From Candidatus Delongbacteria bacterium (GTDB lineage Bacteria; JAGOEH01), in NCBI GenBank assembly GCA_017997825.1, contig JAGOEH010000144.1, positions 1 to 7,905 on the forward strand: DNA of 7,905 nt, written 5' to 3'. Both the position numbers and the translations under genes were made by a program. The notes beneath the pieces are model-generated. The model had not been told where the DNA came from. It saw only the letters and a program-made list of their open reading frames with translations, and did no database searches. This document shows positions 1 through 6,684 of the stretch, one piece after another. Each line of letters begins with the position of its first letter. The first letter of the stretch is position 1.

Positions 1-483
1 CTCGGCACACCGGATGCCGGTACTGTACAGCAATTCGAAAATCGCGCGGTTGCGTTTGGTCAAAAACACACTTCTCGGATTCTGATCGGGATCCTCCAGT
101 ACCCGGGTGAACAGATCATGCAGTTCATTCTCCGAAATGCATTCCGGCAGTTTCTTATCCTTCTTGATCCCGGCAATCTGCTTCATGGGATTGGCCGGCA
201 GATACCCGCGGTAGTTCATGAATTTAAAAAAAGCCCGCAAGGAAGCAATTTTTCTTGAAATGGAATTTTTCTGGAGTTTTTGTTGATTGAGGTGATTCAG
301 GAATAACCGGACCGAAATCTTGTCGACCCGTTCCAGTGATTTCTCCGGCATCAGTTTCTGTTCTTCCAGGAAATCGAAGAACTCATTCAGGTCGTTGGTA
401 TACCATTCCACGGTATAGGGACTGTAATTGCGTTCGATTGCCAGATAATCCCTGAAATTCCTGAGTGCCTGATCGGCCTGCAT
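1..483 (-). CDS. xerC: Tyrosine site-specific recombinase, XerC/XerD type (N-terminal part)
   Basis: The first 161 residues are present; the C-terminal part of the catalytic domain lies beyond the left edge. Xer recombinases resolve chromosome dimers at dif, acting in the cytoplasm near division. Residues about 1-90 form a SAM-like core-binding domain (NFRDYLAIERNYSPYTVEWY, then SISRKIASLRAFFKFMNYRG). The catalytic domain begins around residue 110, and the last residues visible (IFELLYSTGIRCAE) contain the first catalytic arginine, R158. The remaining catalytic His, Arg and Tyr are outside the window. The ATG at 483 lies 6 bp after the topA stop. An AAAGGA Shine-Dalgarno sits about 10 bases upstream, inside the end of topA, so it is probably the last visible gene of the purH-topA operon. 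Family membership is clear. The choice of XerC over XerD rests only on adjacency to topA, as in Firmicutes and other bacteria where topA and xerC/codV are near neighbours; an integrase of another subtype is possible but less likely. Confidence 0.85.
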   Translation of the reverse strand, partial: MQADQALRNFRDYLAIERNYSPYTVEWYTNDLNEFFDFLEEQKLMPEKSLERVDKISVRLFLNHLNQQKLQKNSISRKIASLRAFFKFMNYRGYLPANPMKQIAGIKKDKKLPECISENELHDLFTRVLEDPDQNPRSVFLTKRNRAIFELLYSTGIRCAE

Positions 484-489
484 GACGGC

Positions 490-2712
490 TTATTCCTTTT
501 TTTCTTTATACCCGCACTGCTTACAATAGATGCCGCCCTTGGAGCGCTTGGTCTGCTTCTGCAGCAGGAAATGATAACCACATTGGGGACAGGCCCGATT
601 AATGGGCAGATCCCAGGTCGCATAATCACATTCGGGATAGCGGCTGCAACTGTAAAAAACCTTACCCTTTTTACTCTGCCGTTCCACCAATTCTCCGGTA
701 CAGCCCTCCGCCGGACACTTGATCTTCAGACTGAGAGGACCGGTATACTTACATTCCGGATAGCGCGAGCAAGCCAAAAATCGACCGAACTTGCCGGTTT
801 TGATAATCAGGTTGGCCTGGCCGCATTGCGGACACACATCCTCGGTCTTCTGGGCTTCGATCTCCTTGGGATGCGGCTGGGTATACTTGCATTTGGGATA
901 ATTGGAACAGGCCAGAAACTGCCCATGTTTGCCCCATTTCATGATCAAATCTGACTGACACAGCGGGCACTTCTGTCCGGTCTTCTCCTGCAGGGTCTCC
1001 TTGATCTGATGCCGTTTCTGCTCAAGCCCGGCCAGTATCTCGGCAAACGGACCATAGAAATCCTTCAACACATGGATCCAATCGGCATCCCCCCGCTCGA
1101 TCTTGTCCAGCTTGTCCTCCATCACCGAGGTGAATCCGATATCCGCCACCTTGGGAAAATTCTCGACCACAATCCGGTTGACGATCTCCCCTACTTCAGT
1201 CGGTTTCATCCGCTTCTCTTCCAGTACCACATACTTGCGGTCCAATAGGGTCGAAATGATCTGGGCATAGGTGGATGGACGGCCGATTCCCTTCTGTTCC
1301 AGCTCACGGATCAGCGACGCATCGTTGTAACGGGGAGCCGGCTTGGTAAAATGCTGTTCGGGCAGAAATTCGCCCGGTTTTAAAATCTCCTTTTCCTTCA
1401 GTACCGGCAAGGGCGGTGCCTGGTCCTCTCCCTGCTTGTCCTGTTTCATATCCTGATAAACCTTCAAGAATCCTTCAAACTTCAGAACCGATCCCACCGC
1501 CCTCAATTCATACTCCCCGGCGGTAATGTCGATCCGGGTGATATCGTAAACGGCCGAGGCCATCTGACTGGCAATATAGCGGTTCCAGATCAACGAATAG
1601 AGCTTGAACTGATCCGGAGTCAGACGCGATCGGATGGAAGCCGGTGAATGCTCCAGATAGGTAGGGCGAATCGCTTCATGGGCGTCCTGAATCTTGGTGT
1701 CGGTCTTCTTTTTACTGCGGGCGAATACCCCTTTGCCGACATACGATTCGCCATAAGTCTGCTTGATATAGCCCCGGGTTCGGCCGGCATATTCCTGGTT
1801 GATCCGGATACTGTCGGTACGCATATAGGTGATCAAGCCGATCTGATCGTCACCATGCAGGGGAATCCCTTCATACAACTGCTGAGCAATCATCATGGTC
1901 TTCTTGGGAGTCATCCCAAGACGCCGGGAGGCTTCCTGCTGCAGGGTACTGGTAATAAAGGGAAAAGCAGGCTGACGCATCTGGGTCTTGGCGGAAATCC
2001 CATCCACCGAAAAACTCTGTTTCCGGAGTTCGGTAACATGATGATCGGCCTGCGCCTGGTCCTCGATTTCCAACTTCTTCTTGCGGTACTTGTCCAGACT
2101 GGCCTTGAACGATGACTGGGGATGATCGAACATCACATCGATCGTCCAGTACTCTTTCTGAATAAAGCGCCGGATCTCGTCTTCCCGTTCGCAGATCATA
2201 CGCAGCGCCACCGATTGCACCCGGCCGGCACTCAATCCTTTATATACCGTTTTCCATAAAAACGGGCTGATCTTGTAGCCGACCAAACGGTCCAGCAAAC
2301 GCCTGGCCTGTTGGGAATTCACCAGGTTCAGATCGATCTGATCCCGATCCTCAATGGCCTGCTTGATCGCCTGCGGGGTAATCTCATTGAACCGAATCCG
2401 GAAATAATGGCTGTGAGGAATCTTGCCGGCAACATGCCAGGCTATAGCCTCCCCTTCCCGGTCCGGATCGGGCCCCAGGTAAACCTCATCCGACTTGGCC
2501 GCCTGATCCCGAATCTGCTGGATAATCTTCTGCTTGCCTTTGACGATGGTATATTGCGGCTTGAAATCATTCTCAACCTCAATCCCCAGCTTGTCTTCCG
2601 GTAAATCCACGATATGCCCCATGGTGGCCAGCACCTGAAACTCCTTGCCCAGGAATTTCTTGATGGTTCTGACCTTGGTGGGTGACTCCACAATCACTAA
2701 TTTCTGTTTCAT
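490..2712 (-). CDS. topA: DNA topoisomerase I (type IA)
   Basis: The 740-residue protein relaxes negatively supercoiled DNA by breaking and rejoining one strand through a 5'-phosphotyrosine. The Toprim domain is at the N-terminus, with VESPTK (Glu9) and the Mg-binding DPDRE (D82, D84, E86). The central type IA core carries SAGRVQSVALR (161-171) and the active-site tyrosine Y296 in LITYMRTDS. The C-terminus, from residue 582, has four cysteine modules beginning at about 582, 627, 666 and 708. Three are classic topoisomerase zinc ribbons (CPxC...CSxYPxC), and the last is shorter with CPQC and CKQC pairs. E. coli TopA is 865 residues; the shorter length here reflects a compact C-terminal tail, and the catalytic core is complete. 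The start at 2712 follows the DUF494 stop by only 2 bp. No strong Shine-Dalgarno is visible (only GAAAG about 15 bases upstream), so translation may depend on re-initiation after the preceding gene. Confidence 0.97.
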   Translation of the reverse strand: MKQKLVIVESPTKVRTIKKFLGKEFQVLATMGHIVDLPEDKLGIEVENDFKPQYTIVKGKQKIIQQIRDQAAKSDEVYLGPDPDREGEAIAWHVAGKIPHSHYFRIRFNEITPQAIKQAIEDRDQIDLNLVNSQQARRLLDRLVGYKISPFLWKTVYKGLSAGRVQSVALRMICEREDEIRRFIQKEYWTIDVMFDHPQSSFKASLDKYRKKKLEIEDQAQADHHVTELRKQSFSVDGISAKTQMRQPAFPFITSTLQQEASRRLGMTPKKTMMIAQQLYEGIPLHGDDQIGLITYMRTDSIRINQEYAGRTRGYIKQTYGESYVGKGVFARSKKKTDTKIQDAHEAIRPTYLEHSPASIRSRLTPDQFKLYSLIWNRYIASQMASAVYDITRIDITAGEYELRAVGSVLKFEGFLKVYQDMKQDKQGEDQAPPLPVLKEKEILKPGEFLPEQHFTKPAPRYNDASLIRELEQKGIGRPSTYAQIISTLLDRKYVVLEEKRMKPTEVGEIVNRIVVENFPKVADIGFTSVMEDKLDKIERGDADWIHVLKDFYGPFAEILAGLEQKRHQIKETLQEKTGQKCPLCQSDLIMKWGKHGQFLACSNYPKCKYTQPHPKEIEAQKTEDVCPQCGQANLIIKTGKFGRFLACSRYPECKYTGPLSLKIKCPAEGCTGELVERQSKKGKVFYSCSRYPECDYATWDLPINRACPQCGYHFLLQKQTKRSKGGIYCKQCGYKEKKE

Positions 2713-2714
2713 AA

Positions 2715-3185
2715 TCAGGATATCTTTCGATAGGAAAAGGCCATCGGAAATAACAGAAACAGATGGTCGAAATCAAGGAACACGTCGCTGCCGGCCATCA
2801 GTTTCTCCAGCACTTCAAATACGGTATCGGGATTGTCCAGCTTGTTATAGCCCTGCTGGAGCAGCGTATAGGTATCGGCGACCTTCTGATTGTCGATGAT
2901 GTTCAGTTCCCGGAACAGAGTGATCAGTTCGTTGAACCGGTCGATCAAACTGCCGGTACCGTCAAAGGAGAGGTTCAGGGTCATATACTCTTCCGAAATG
3001 GAAGATTTGGTGTCACTGGTCGCCAGGTAAGGACTCAGGAAAAGATAGGCCAGATTGATATCGTCACTACGGAATCCGACCGACAGCAGTTCACGGGTCA
3101 GATCGGTATTCAGATAGAGTTCGGACTTGACCGAGATTCGGGTCTGGATGATATAACTGATTATATGGTAAACGTTGGTATTCAT
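2715..3185 (-). CDS. smg: Smg/DUF494 family protein
   Basis: The 156-residue soluble protein has no membrane segment or signal peptide. The N-terminal half (VYHIISYIIQTRISVKSELY, then LTRELLSVGFRSDDINLAYL) has the pattern of E. coli Smg, which begins with a similar 'MYLFETYI...EAEL...L...L...GFD..DI..AL.WL' layout and is 157 residues long. The match is judged from memory of the family, not from a search. In gammaproteobacteria smg lies between dprA and a topA-like gene, and here it directly precedes topA, which supports the assignment. The molecular function is unknown. The predicted architecture is mostly helical, with an acidic Leu/Phe-rich C-terminus. The ATG at 3185 is 11 bp after the purH stop, with only a weak GAGACG-like ribosome site. 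The downstream gap to topA is 2 bp. The likely alternative is an unrelated lineage-specific helical protein. Confidence 0.7.
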   Translation of the reverse strand: MNTNVYHIISYIIQTRISVKSELYLNTDLTRELLSVGFRSDDINLAYLFLSPYLATSDTKSSISEEYMTLNLSFDGTGSLIDRFNELITLFRELNIIDNQKVADTYTLLQQGYNKLDNPDTVFEVLEKLMAGSDVFLDFDHLFLLFPMAFSYRKIS

Positions 3186-3196
3186 GCCGTCTCGTT

Positions 3197-4732
3197 TCAG
3201 TGTTTAAAATGCCGGATCTGGGTAAAATACATCGAGATTCCGTGTTGGCGCGCCGCTTCGATCACTTCCTCGTCGCGGGTGGATCCTCCGGGTTGAATAA
3301 TCCCGGACAGTCCATACGGAGCACAGTAATCGATATTGTCGCGGAAGGGGAAAAACGCGTCGGATGCCAGAATCGCACCGCTCAGCGAGTGCTGGTTCTC
3401 CTGGGACTTCCGAATGGCGATCTTGACCGAATCGACCCGGCTGGTTTGGCCGGCTCCAATCCCGATCAGCATTCCCTGATTGACGATGGTGATGGCATTG
3501 GATTTGGCATATTTGACCGCCACCAGCGCCAGCCCGATATCATCAAATTGACCGGCACTCAGGGGCTGTCCGCTCATCAACTGCATTGAATCCAGCTCGG
3601 GAAATCCCCGGTCTCGGGTCTGCATCAAAAATCCCCCGCAGATATCGGTCAGCGTCGGATAGGTCTCGGTGGGACAATCCCGCATCTTCAGGACCCGCCG
3701 ATTCTTTTTCTTCTTCAGCAGCTCCATCGCCTGGTCGCTGTAATCCGGTGCCAACAGACACTCATTGAAAAATTCGTTGATCAGTTCCGCCAGATCGGCC
3801 TCAACCGGACGATTGACCGCAATAATGCCGCCATAGGCCGACAACGGATCCCCGTCCCGGGCCTTCTCGAAAGCCTGCCGAATGGTCTCTCCCACCGCCA
3901 GGCCGCACGGGTTGTTGTGCTTGATGATCACCGCCGCCGGCCGGCTGAATTCGCCGATCATCTGATAGGCCACATTCATATCCAACATGTTGTTGTAGGA
4001 TAATTCCTTGCCGTGACACTGGACATAGGGCAACCCTCCCGAACGGTATCCCTTGGCAAAAAAACAGGCCTGCTGATGGGGATTCTCACCATAGCGAAGC
4101 TCCACCTCACGCCTGACCGGCAGAGAAAAATGAGGGACCTTGTCCAGCGGTTCTCGGTTCAAATAGTGGAAAATCAGACCGTCATAATAAGAGGTATGGG
4201 CAAAGGCCTTGGAAGCCAGAACCAATCGCTCCTCCGTGGTAACGGCCTGCCCGTTTTTCAGTTTATCGATCATAAAAAGATAATCTTCGCTTCGGGTCAG
4301 AACCACCACATGGCGGTAATTCTTGGCCGCCGCCCTCAGCATGGTCGGACCGCCGATATCGATATTTTCGATGATCTCGTCATGCTCTGCCCCGGGTCGG
4401 TTCACCACCGATTCAAAGGGATACAGATTGCAGATGACATAATCGATGGAGGGGATACCCAATCGGGCCTGATCGGCTTGATCCTCGGGAATTTCACGGC
4501 GAAAAAGGATTCCGCCCTCGATCAGAGGATGCAGGGTCTTGACTCTCCCGTGAAAAATCTCCGGGAATTGCGTCAGATCGGAGACCTGAATCACCTCCAG
4601 TCCGTTCTCGGCCAAATAACGGGCCGTGCCTCCGGTCGATAGTATTCGGATCTGCCGGGCCGCCAGCTCCCGGGCCAGTTCCAGGCAACCGGTTTTATCA
4701 TAAACACTGATCAGGGCGTATGACTGATTCAT
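3197..4732 (-). CDS. purH: Bifunctional AICAR formyltransferase / IMP cyclohydrolase
   Basis: The enzyme catalyses the last two steps of de novo purine synthesis: formylation of AICAR using 10-formyl-tetrahydrofolate, then ring closure to IMP. At 511 residues it is close to the family norm (E. coli 529). The N-terminal MGS-like IMP cyclohydrolase domain shows LSTGGTA (31-37), FHGRVKTLHP (60-69) and NIDIGGPTM (123-131). The C-terminal transformylase shows RYGENPHQ (213-220), the catalytic IKHNNPCG (K271, H272), SAYGGI (298-303), and near the end SDAFFPFRDNID and IIQPGGSTRDEEVI, finishing in RHFKH. No key residue is missing. The ATG at 4732 has a good Shine-Dalgarno (GAGAGGA, about 6 bases upstream). 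A near-consensus promoter lies about 134 bases upstream of the start codon. This is the first gene of the probable operon with smg, topA and the recombinase. Confidence 0.98.
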   Translation of the reverse strand: MNQSYALISVYDKTGCLELARELAARQIRILSTGGTARYLAENGLEVIQVSDLTQFPEIFHGRVKTLHPLIEGGILFRREIPEDQADQARLGIPSIDYVICNLYPFESVVNRPGAEHDEIIENIDIGGPTMLRAAAKNYRHVVVLTRSEDYLFMIDKLKNGQAVTTEERLVLASKAFAHTSYYDGLIFHYLNREPLDKVPHFSLPVRREVELRYGENPHQQACFFAKGYRSGGLPYVQCHGKELSYNNMLDMNVAYQMIGEFSRPAAVIIKHNNPCGLAVGETIRQAFEKARDGDPLSAYGGIIAVNRPVEADLAELINEFFNECLLAPDYSDQAMELLKKKKNRRVLKMRDCPTETYPTLTDICGGFLMQTRDRGFPELDSMQLMSGQPLSAGQFDDIGLALVAVKYAKSNAITIVNQGMLIGIGAGQTSRVDSVKIAIRKSQENQHSLSGAILASDAFFPFRDNIDYCAPYGLSGIIQPGGSTRDEEVIEAARQHGISMYFTQIRHFKH

Positions 4733-4859
4733 GACTCATCCTCTCATTTCATTAAAACACCGGGATCCCCGAACGGTTCCGGCATTATTCCGATTTTTCA
4801 GCGGAACGGATTAGAGACTCCATCCCAAATCCTTTGTTATACCTACTCTGCCTAAACTT
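4733..4859 (-). other. 5' leader of the purH operon, possible alternative hairpins
   Basis: About 127 nt lie between the predicted transcription start and the purH ATG. In the RNA, the segment GUUCCG (complement of 4802-4807) can pair with a CGGAA at 4788-4792 (5 bp, 9-nt loop). It can instead pair with CGGAAC at 4776-4781 (6 bp). The two pairings are mutually exclusive. A GGGATCCC palindrome lies closer to the start. The sequence did not match the purine (xpt/guanine) or ZTP riboswitch cores by eye. The stems are short and no terminator U-tract follows them, so a regulatory role is only a possibility. Confidence 0.3.
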
Positions 4860-4865
4860 GGCGGT

Positions 4866-4894
4866 AATATAAAAAAATCCGGTTTTAAAGTCAA
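4866..4894 (-). promoter_or_regulatory. Sigma70-type promoter for the purH operon
   Basis: On the minus strand the -35 hexamer TTGACT (complement of 4889-4894) and -10 hexamer TATATT (complement of 4866-4871) are separated by exactly 17 bp, giving 10 of 12 consensus bases. The predicted transcription start is near 4859. It faces purH, and the gap upstream of it ends the rlmI gene. The spacer includes a run of T residues that may also serve as the U-tract of an rlmI terminator. Confidence 0.8.
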
Positions 4895-4910
4895 CACGTT
4901 TTATCCGGAT
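4871..4910 (-). terminator. Possible intrinsic terminator of the rlmI unit, overlapping the purH promoter
   Basis: In minus-strand RNA, AUCCGG (4905-4910) can pair with CCGGAU (4877-4882), and the second arm runs directly into further uridines (complement of 4871-4876). The stem is only 6 bp and the loop is 22 nt, which is long for an efficient intrinsic terminator. A second, wider imperfect stem (GTGTTTGAC 4918-4926 with GTCAACAC 4890-4897, one bulged base) could form instead. The element begins just after the rlmI stop codon, where a terminator is expected. Confidence 0.35.
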
Positions 4911-4912
4911 AA
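4901..4912. repeat. 12-bp perfect palindrome upstream of the purH promoter
   Basis: TTATCCGGATAA is a perfect inverted repeat. It is centred about 12 bp upstream of the purH -35 hexamer, a position typical of activator or repressor sites. It also lies inside the wider inverted repeat 4890-4926. It could be an operator or just part of the hairpin sequence. It does not resemble the E. coli PurR site. Confidence 0.35.
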
Positions 4913-4926
4913 CCCCGGTGTTTGAC

Positions 4927-6105
4927 CTATAAAGCCTGATAAAACAAACATTTCAAATATGCGGTTTCCGGATGGGTGACCAATACCGGATGGTCGAGAG
5001 CCTGATGGCCGGAAAAAAGGTGATAGACGCGGCGCTGATCATGCCCGGCCCCGCTCCGGACAATCCCGGCCAGATCCTCCGGACTGAGATGATGGGAACA
5101 ACTGCAGCTGACCAGGATTCCGCCCGGTTTGACCAGCCTCAGTCCCAGTTGATTGATCTGGTGATACCCTTTTTTCCCTTCCTGGAACAGCTTGCGGTTC
5201 TTGATAAAGGCAGGGGGATCCAGGATCACGCAGTCAAAACGCCGCCCTTCCTCCCGAAATCGCTTCATCTGTTCAACCACATCGGCCTGGATGAATTCCC
5301 AGGGATGATCAGGGAAATTCAGCCTGACTGCCGTCTCGATCAGGGATCGAACCTCGGGCGAACGATCCACCAGGGTGATCCTGCCGGCGCCGGCCGCCAT
5401 AGCGTTGAGTCCCCATGCCCCACTATACGAAAACAGGTCCAAGACCTCCATCCCGGGCCGGATGATCCCTCTCAGCGCCATCCGATTATCCTTCTGATCA
5501 TAATAAAATCCGGTCTTCTGCCCCTGCAGGGGATTGACCGCAAACGCCAGCCCGTTTTCACAAATCATGATCGAATCGGGAAGAGGCTCGCCCCATAGCT
5601 GGGTTTCCCCGCCCGATAAGCCCTCCAATTCCCGGCTGGTCTGATCGGACCTGGCGGCGATGCCGCGGGGCTGAAAAACATCGGCCAACGCCGGTATAAG
5701 CTCCGGCATCATCCGTTCCATACCGGCGGTATTGATCTGTACCACCAGATAATCGCCATACTGATCCACCACCAGACCGGGTAATCCGTCGCTTTCGGAA
5801 TAGATCCAGCGGAGATCTCGAACTCCCGGATAGAAGGCTTCCCGGCGTTGCCTGGCCTCCATCATCCGCCCCCTCAGCCATACACCCGGATCGGCCGGGA
5901 CCTGATCATCCAGCCGACGGAGCGCTATCAGACTGCGCGGGTTGTAGTACCCCCAGCCTAACCGGAGATCCGCTCCGTCCCTTATCTCCACCTGGCTCCC
6001 CGGGGCAATCCCCCGGTCGGACCAAAGCTCATTGCTGAATACCCATCGATGGCCCTGACGCAGCCTGAGTTTACCCTCCGATTTGACCTTAATGACCGGC
6101 AACAT
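4927..6105 (-). CDS. rlmI: Class I SAM-dependent 23S rRNA cytosine-5 methyltransferase, RlmI type
   Basis: The 392-residue protein matches E. coli RlmI in length (396), the enzyme that makes m5C1962 in 23S rRNA. An N-terminal PUA-like RNA-binding domain (about 1-75: VKSEGKLRLRQGHRWVFSNE, then GWGYYNPRSLIALR) is followed by the conserved ESDGLPGLVVDQYGD (104-118) and GQKTGFYYDQKDNR (195-208). The Rossmann methyltransferase domain has motif I VLDLFSYSGAWG (221-232), motif IV DPPAF (296-300) and the cysteine motif SCSCS (333-337), which supplies the catalytic Cys of m5C enzymes of this family. The ATG at 6105 has an almost perfect Shine-Dalgarno 6 bases upstream, so the start is secure. It overlaps the end of the PqqD-like gene by 17 bp, implying co-transcription. 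The exact target base in this organism is inferred from the family. Confidence 0.9.
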   Translation of the reverse strand: MLPVIKVKSEGKLRLRQGHRWVFSNELWSDRGIAPGSQVEIRDGADLRLGWGYYNPRSLIALRRLDDQVPADPGVWLRGRMMEARQRREAFYPGVRDLRWIYSESDGLPGLVVDQYGDYLVVQINTAGMERMMPELIPALADVFQPRGIAARSDQTSRELEGLSGGETQLWGEPLPDSIMICENGLAFAVNPLQGQKTGFYYDQKDNRMALRGIIRPGMEVLDLFSYSGAWGLNAMAAGAGRITLVDRSPEVRSLIETAVRLNFPDHPWEFIQADVVEQMKRFREEGRRFDCVILDPPAFIKNRKLFQEGKKGYHQINQLGLRLVKPGGILVSCSCSHHLSPEDLAGIVRSGAGHDQRRVYHLFSGHQALDHPVLVTHPETAYLKCLFYQAL

Positions 6106-6529
6106 GGTTCACCTCCTTGGCGTTCATGACAGATTCCGGCACAGAAACCGCCGGATCCGGCAACCGCATCCCGATAAACTCCTCCTTCATCAGGTTCCGG
6201 ATGAACCGGGCAAAGCGATCCACCAGCTCCGGCTCTTCGGGATGGTTACGGCTGAAATCCTGAAAAATCTCCGACAGCGGACGACACGCATCGATCCGCT
6301 CCCATATCTCGGCTCCCATCCCATCCAGATGGAGTTTGAAATAAGCCCGATCCGGATGCAGCCGGGGCTGGATCCATCGCCCGGTCAAGCGTCCCCTGAA
6401 TTTGGGAATCAACAGCATCAGCTTCCCGGTTTCTTCATCCCGCCGGGATCCCAGTCTCCGGGTTGGAATCAGATCCATCAGATTCTGCTCGGCCGACCAC
6501 GGACTCACTTTCTTTTTACAAAACCACAT
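6089..6529 (-). CDS. PqqD-like (RRE-fold) small protein
   Basis: The 146-residue protein has no signal peptide or membrane segment. Residues about 27-120 look like the PqqD/RiPP-recognition fold. A strand region (EETGKLMLLIPKFRG) leads through a basic, poorly conserved insert (LTGRWIQPRLHPDR) into the typical 'LDGMGAEIWERIDACRPLSE' winged-helix signature. An amphipathic helix (VDRFARFIRNLMKEEFIGM) ends the domain. Stand-alone proteins of about 140 residues with this pattern occur widely outside PQQ clusters, and their role is not established. No radical SAM partner or precursor gene is in the window, so a peptide-modification role is not supported. The tail (about 121-146) is hydrophilic, and its codons contain the rlmI ribosome-binding site. 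The ATG at 6529 has AAGGG 6 bases upstream. It is the first gene of a two-gene unit with rlmI. Confidence 0.7.
   Translation of the reverse strand: MWFCKKKVSPWSAEQNLMDLIPTRRLGSRRDEETGKLMLLIPKFRGRLTGRWIQPRLHPDRAYFKLHLDGMGAEIWERIDACRPLSEIFQDFSRNHPEEPELVDRFARFIRNLMKEEFIGMRLPDPAVSVPESVMNAKEVNHVAGH
6111..6118 (-). promoter_or_regulatory. Strong ribosome-binding site of rlmI inside the PqqD-like gene
   Basis: AAGGAGGT on the minus strand is a full anti-16S match, 5-6 bases upstream of the rlmI ATG. It lies in the last codons of the preceding gene (…KEVNH…), so rlmI can be translated efficiently on its own as well as by coupling. Confidence 0.85.
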
Positions 6530-6543
6530 GGCTTACCCTTTCC

Positions 6544-6573
6544 ATGGCCTTCCGGCCATCCCCTCACTGAGGG
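6544..6573 (-). other. Two adjacent hairpins before the PqqD-like gene's ribosome-binding site
   Basis: In the minus-strand RNA, CCCUC-AGU-GAGGG (6561-6573) is followed by AUGGCC-GGAA-GGCCAU (6544-6559). The second is a perfect 6-bp stem with a GNRA-type tetraloop. The second stem ends 1-2 bases before the GGAAAGGG ribosome-binding region. Neither is followed by a U-tract, so they are not terminators. A role in mRNA stability or translational control is possible. Confidence 0.5.
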
Positions 6574-6576
6574 TGC

Positions 6577-6630
6577 TCAATGGAATAACCAACCGGACCT
6601 TCCGATCCCACCGGAATTAATGCTATTCAT
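6577..6630 (-). CDS. Possible 17-codon leader ORF upstream of the PqqD-like gene
   Basis: The short frame would encode MNSINSGGIGRSGWLFH and stops 3 bases before the first leader hairpin. A GAGG lies 5 bases upstream of its ATG, but the promoter's predicted transcription start (about 6633) falls only about 3 nt before the ATG. The Shine-Dalgarno would then not be in the transcript, and translation would have to be nearly leaderless. It shows no recognised attenuator pattern such as runs of one regulatory amino acid. It may be a chance frame. Confidence 0.2.
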   Translation of the reverse strand: MNSINSGGIGRSGWLFH

Positions 6631-6639
6631 TCCTGCCTC

Positions 6640-6668
6640 AATATAGAACAAGCACAAAAAATTGTCAA
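6640..6668 (-). promoter_or_regulatory. Sigma70-type promoter for the PqqD-like gene and rlmI
   Basis: On the minus strand the perfect -35 TTGACA (complement of 6663-6668) and -10 TATATT (complement of 6640-6645) are separated by 17 bp, giving 11 of 12 consensus bases. The predicted transcription start is near 6633, leaving a leader of about 104 nt before the ATG at 6529. It lies back to back with the plus-strand gene in the same 242-bp gap. Confidence 0.85.
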
Positions 6669-6684
6669 GACCATAAAATAAAAC

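Noticed and set aside
387-629. 80-codon minus-strand frame overlapping the topA and recombinase junction
   Set aside because: It lies in another frame across the end of topA and start of the recombinase, both of which have clear family motifs; its composition is that of an out-of-frame shadow.
4013-4642. 209-codon plus-strand frame opposite purH
   Set aside because: It is fully antisense to purH, whose motifs are intact, and has no recognisable domain or convincing ribosome site.
4765-4785. CCGAAC/GTTCCGG resembling half of a Gram-positive PurBox
   Set aside because: The match is short, the flanking A/T-rich context is missing, and it lies downstream of the promoter; treated as chance.
4733-4859. 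Purine or ZTP riboswitch in the purH leader
   Set aside because: The context is right, but the conserved core sequences of either class could not be found on the minus strand.
4972-5598. 208-codon plus-strand frame opposite rlmI
   Set aside because: It is antisense to the conserved methyltransferase domain of rlmI and shows no family motif.
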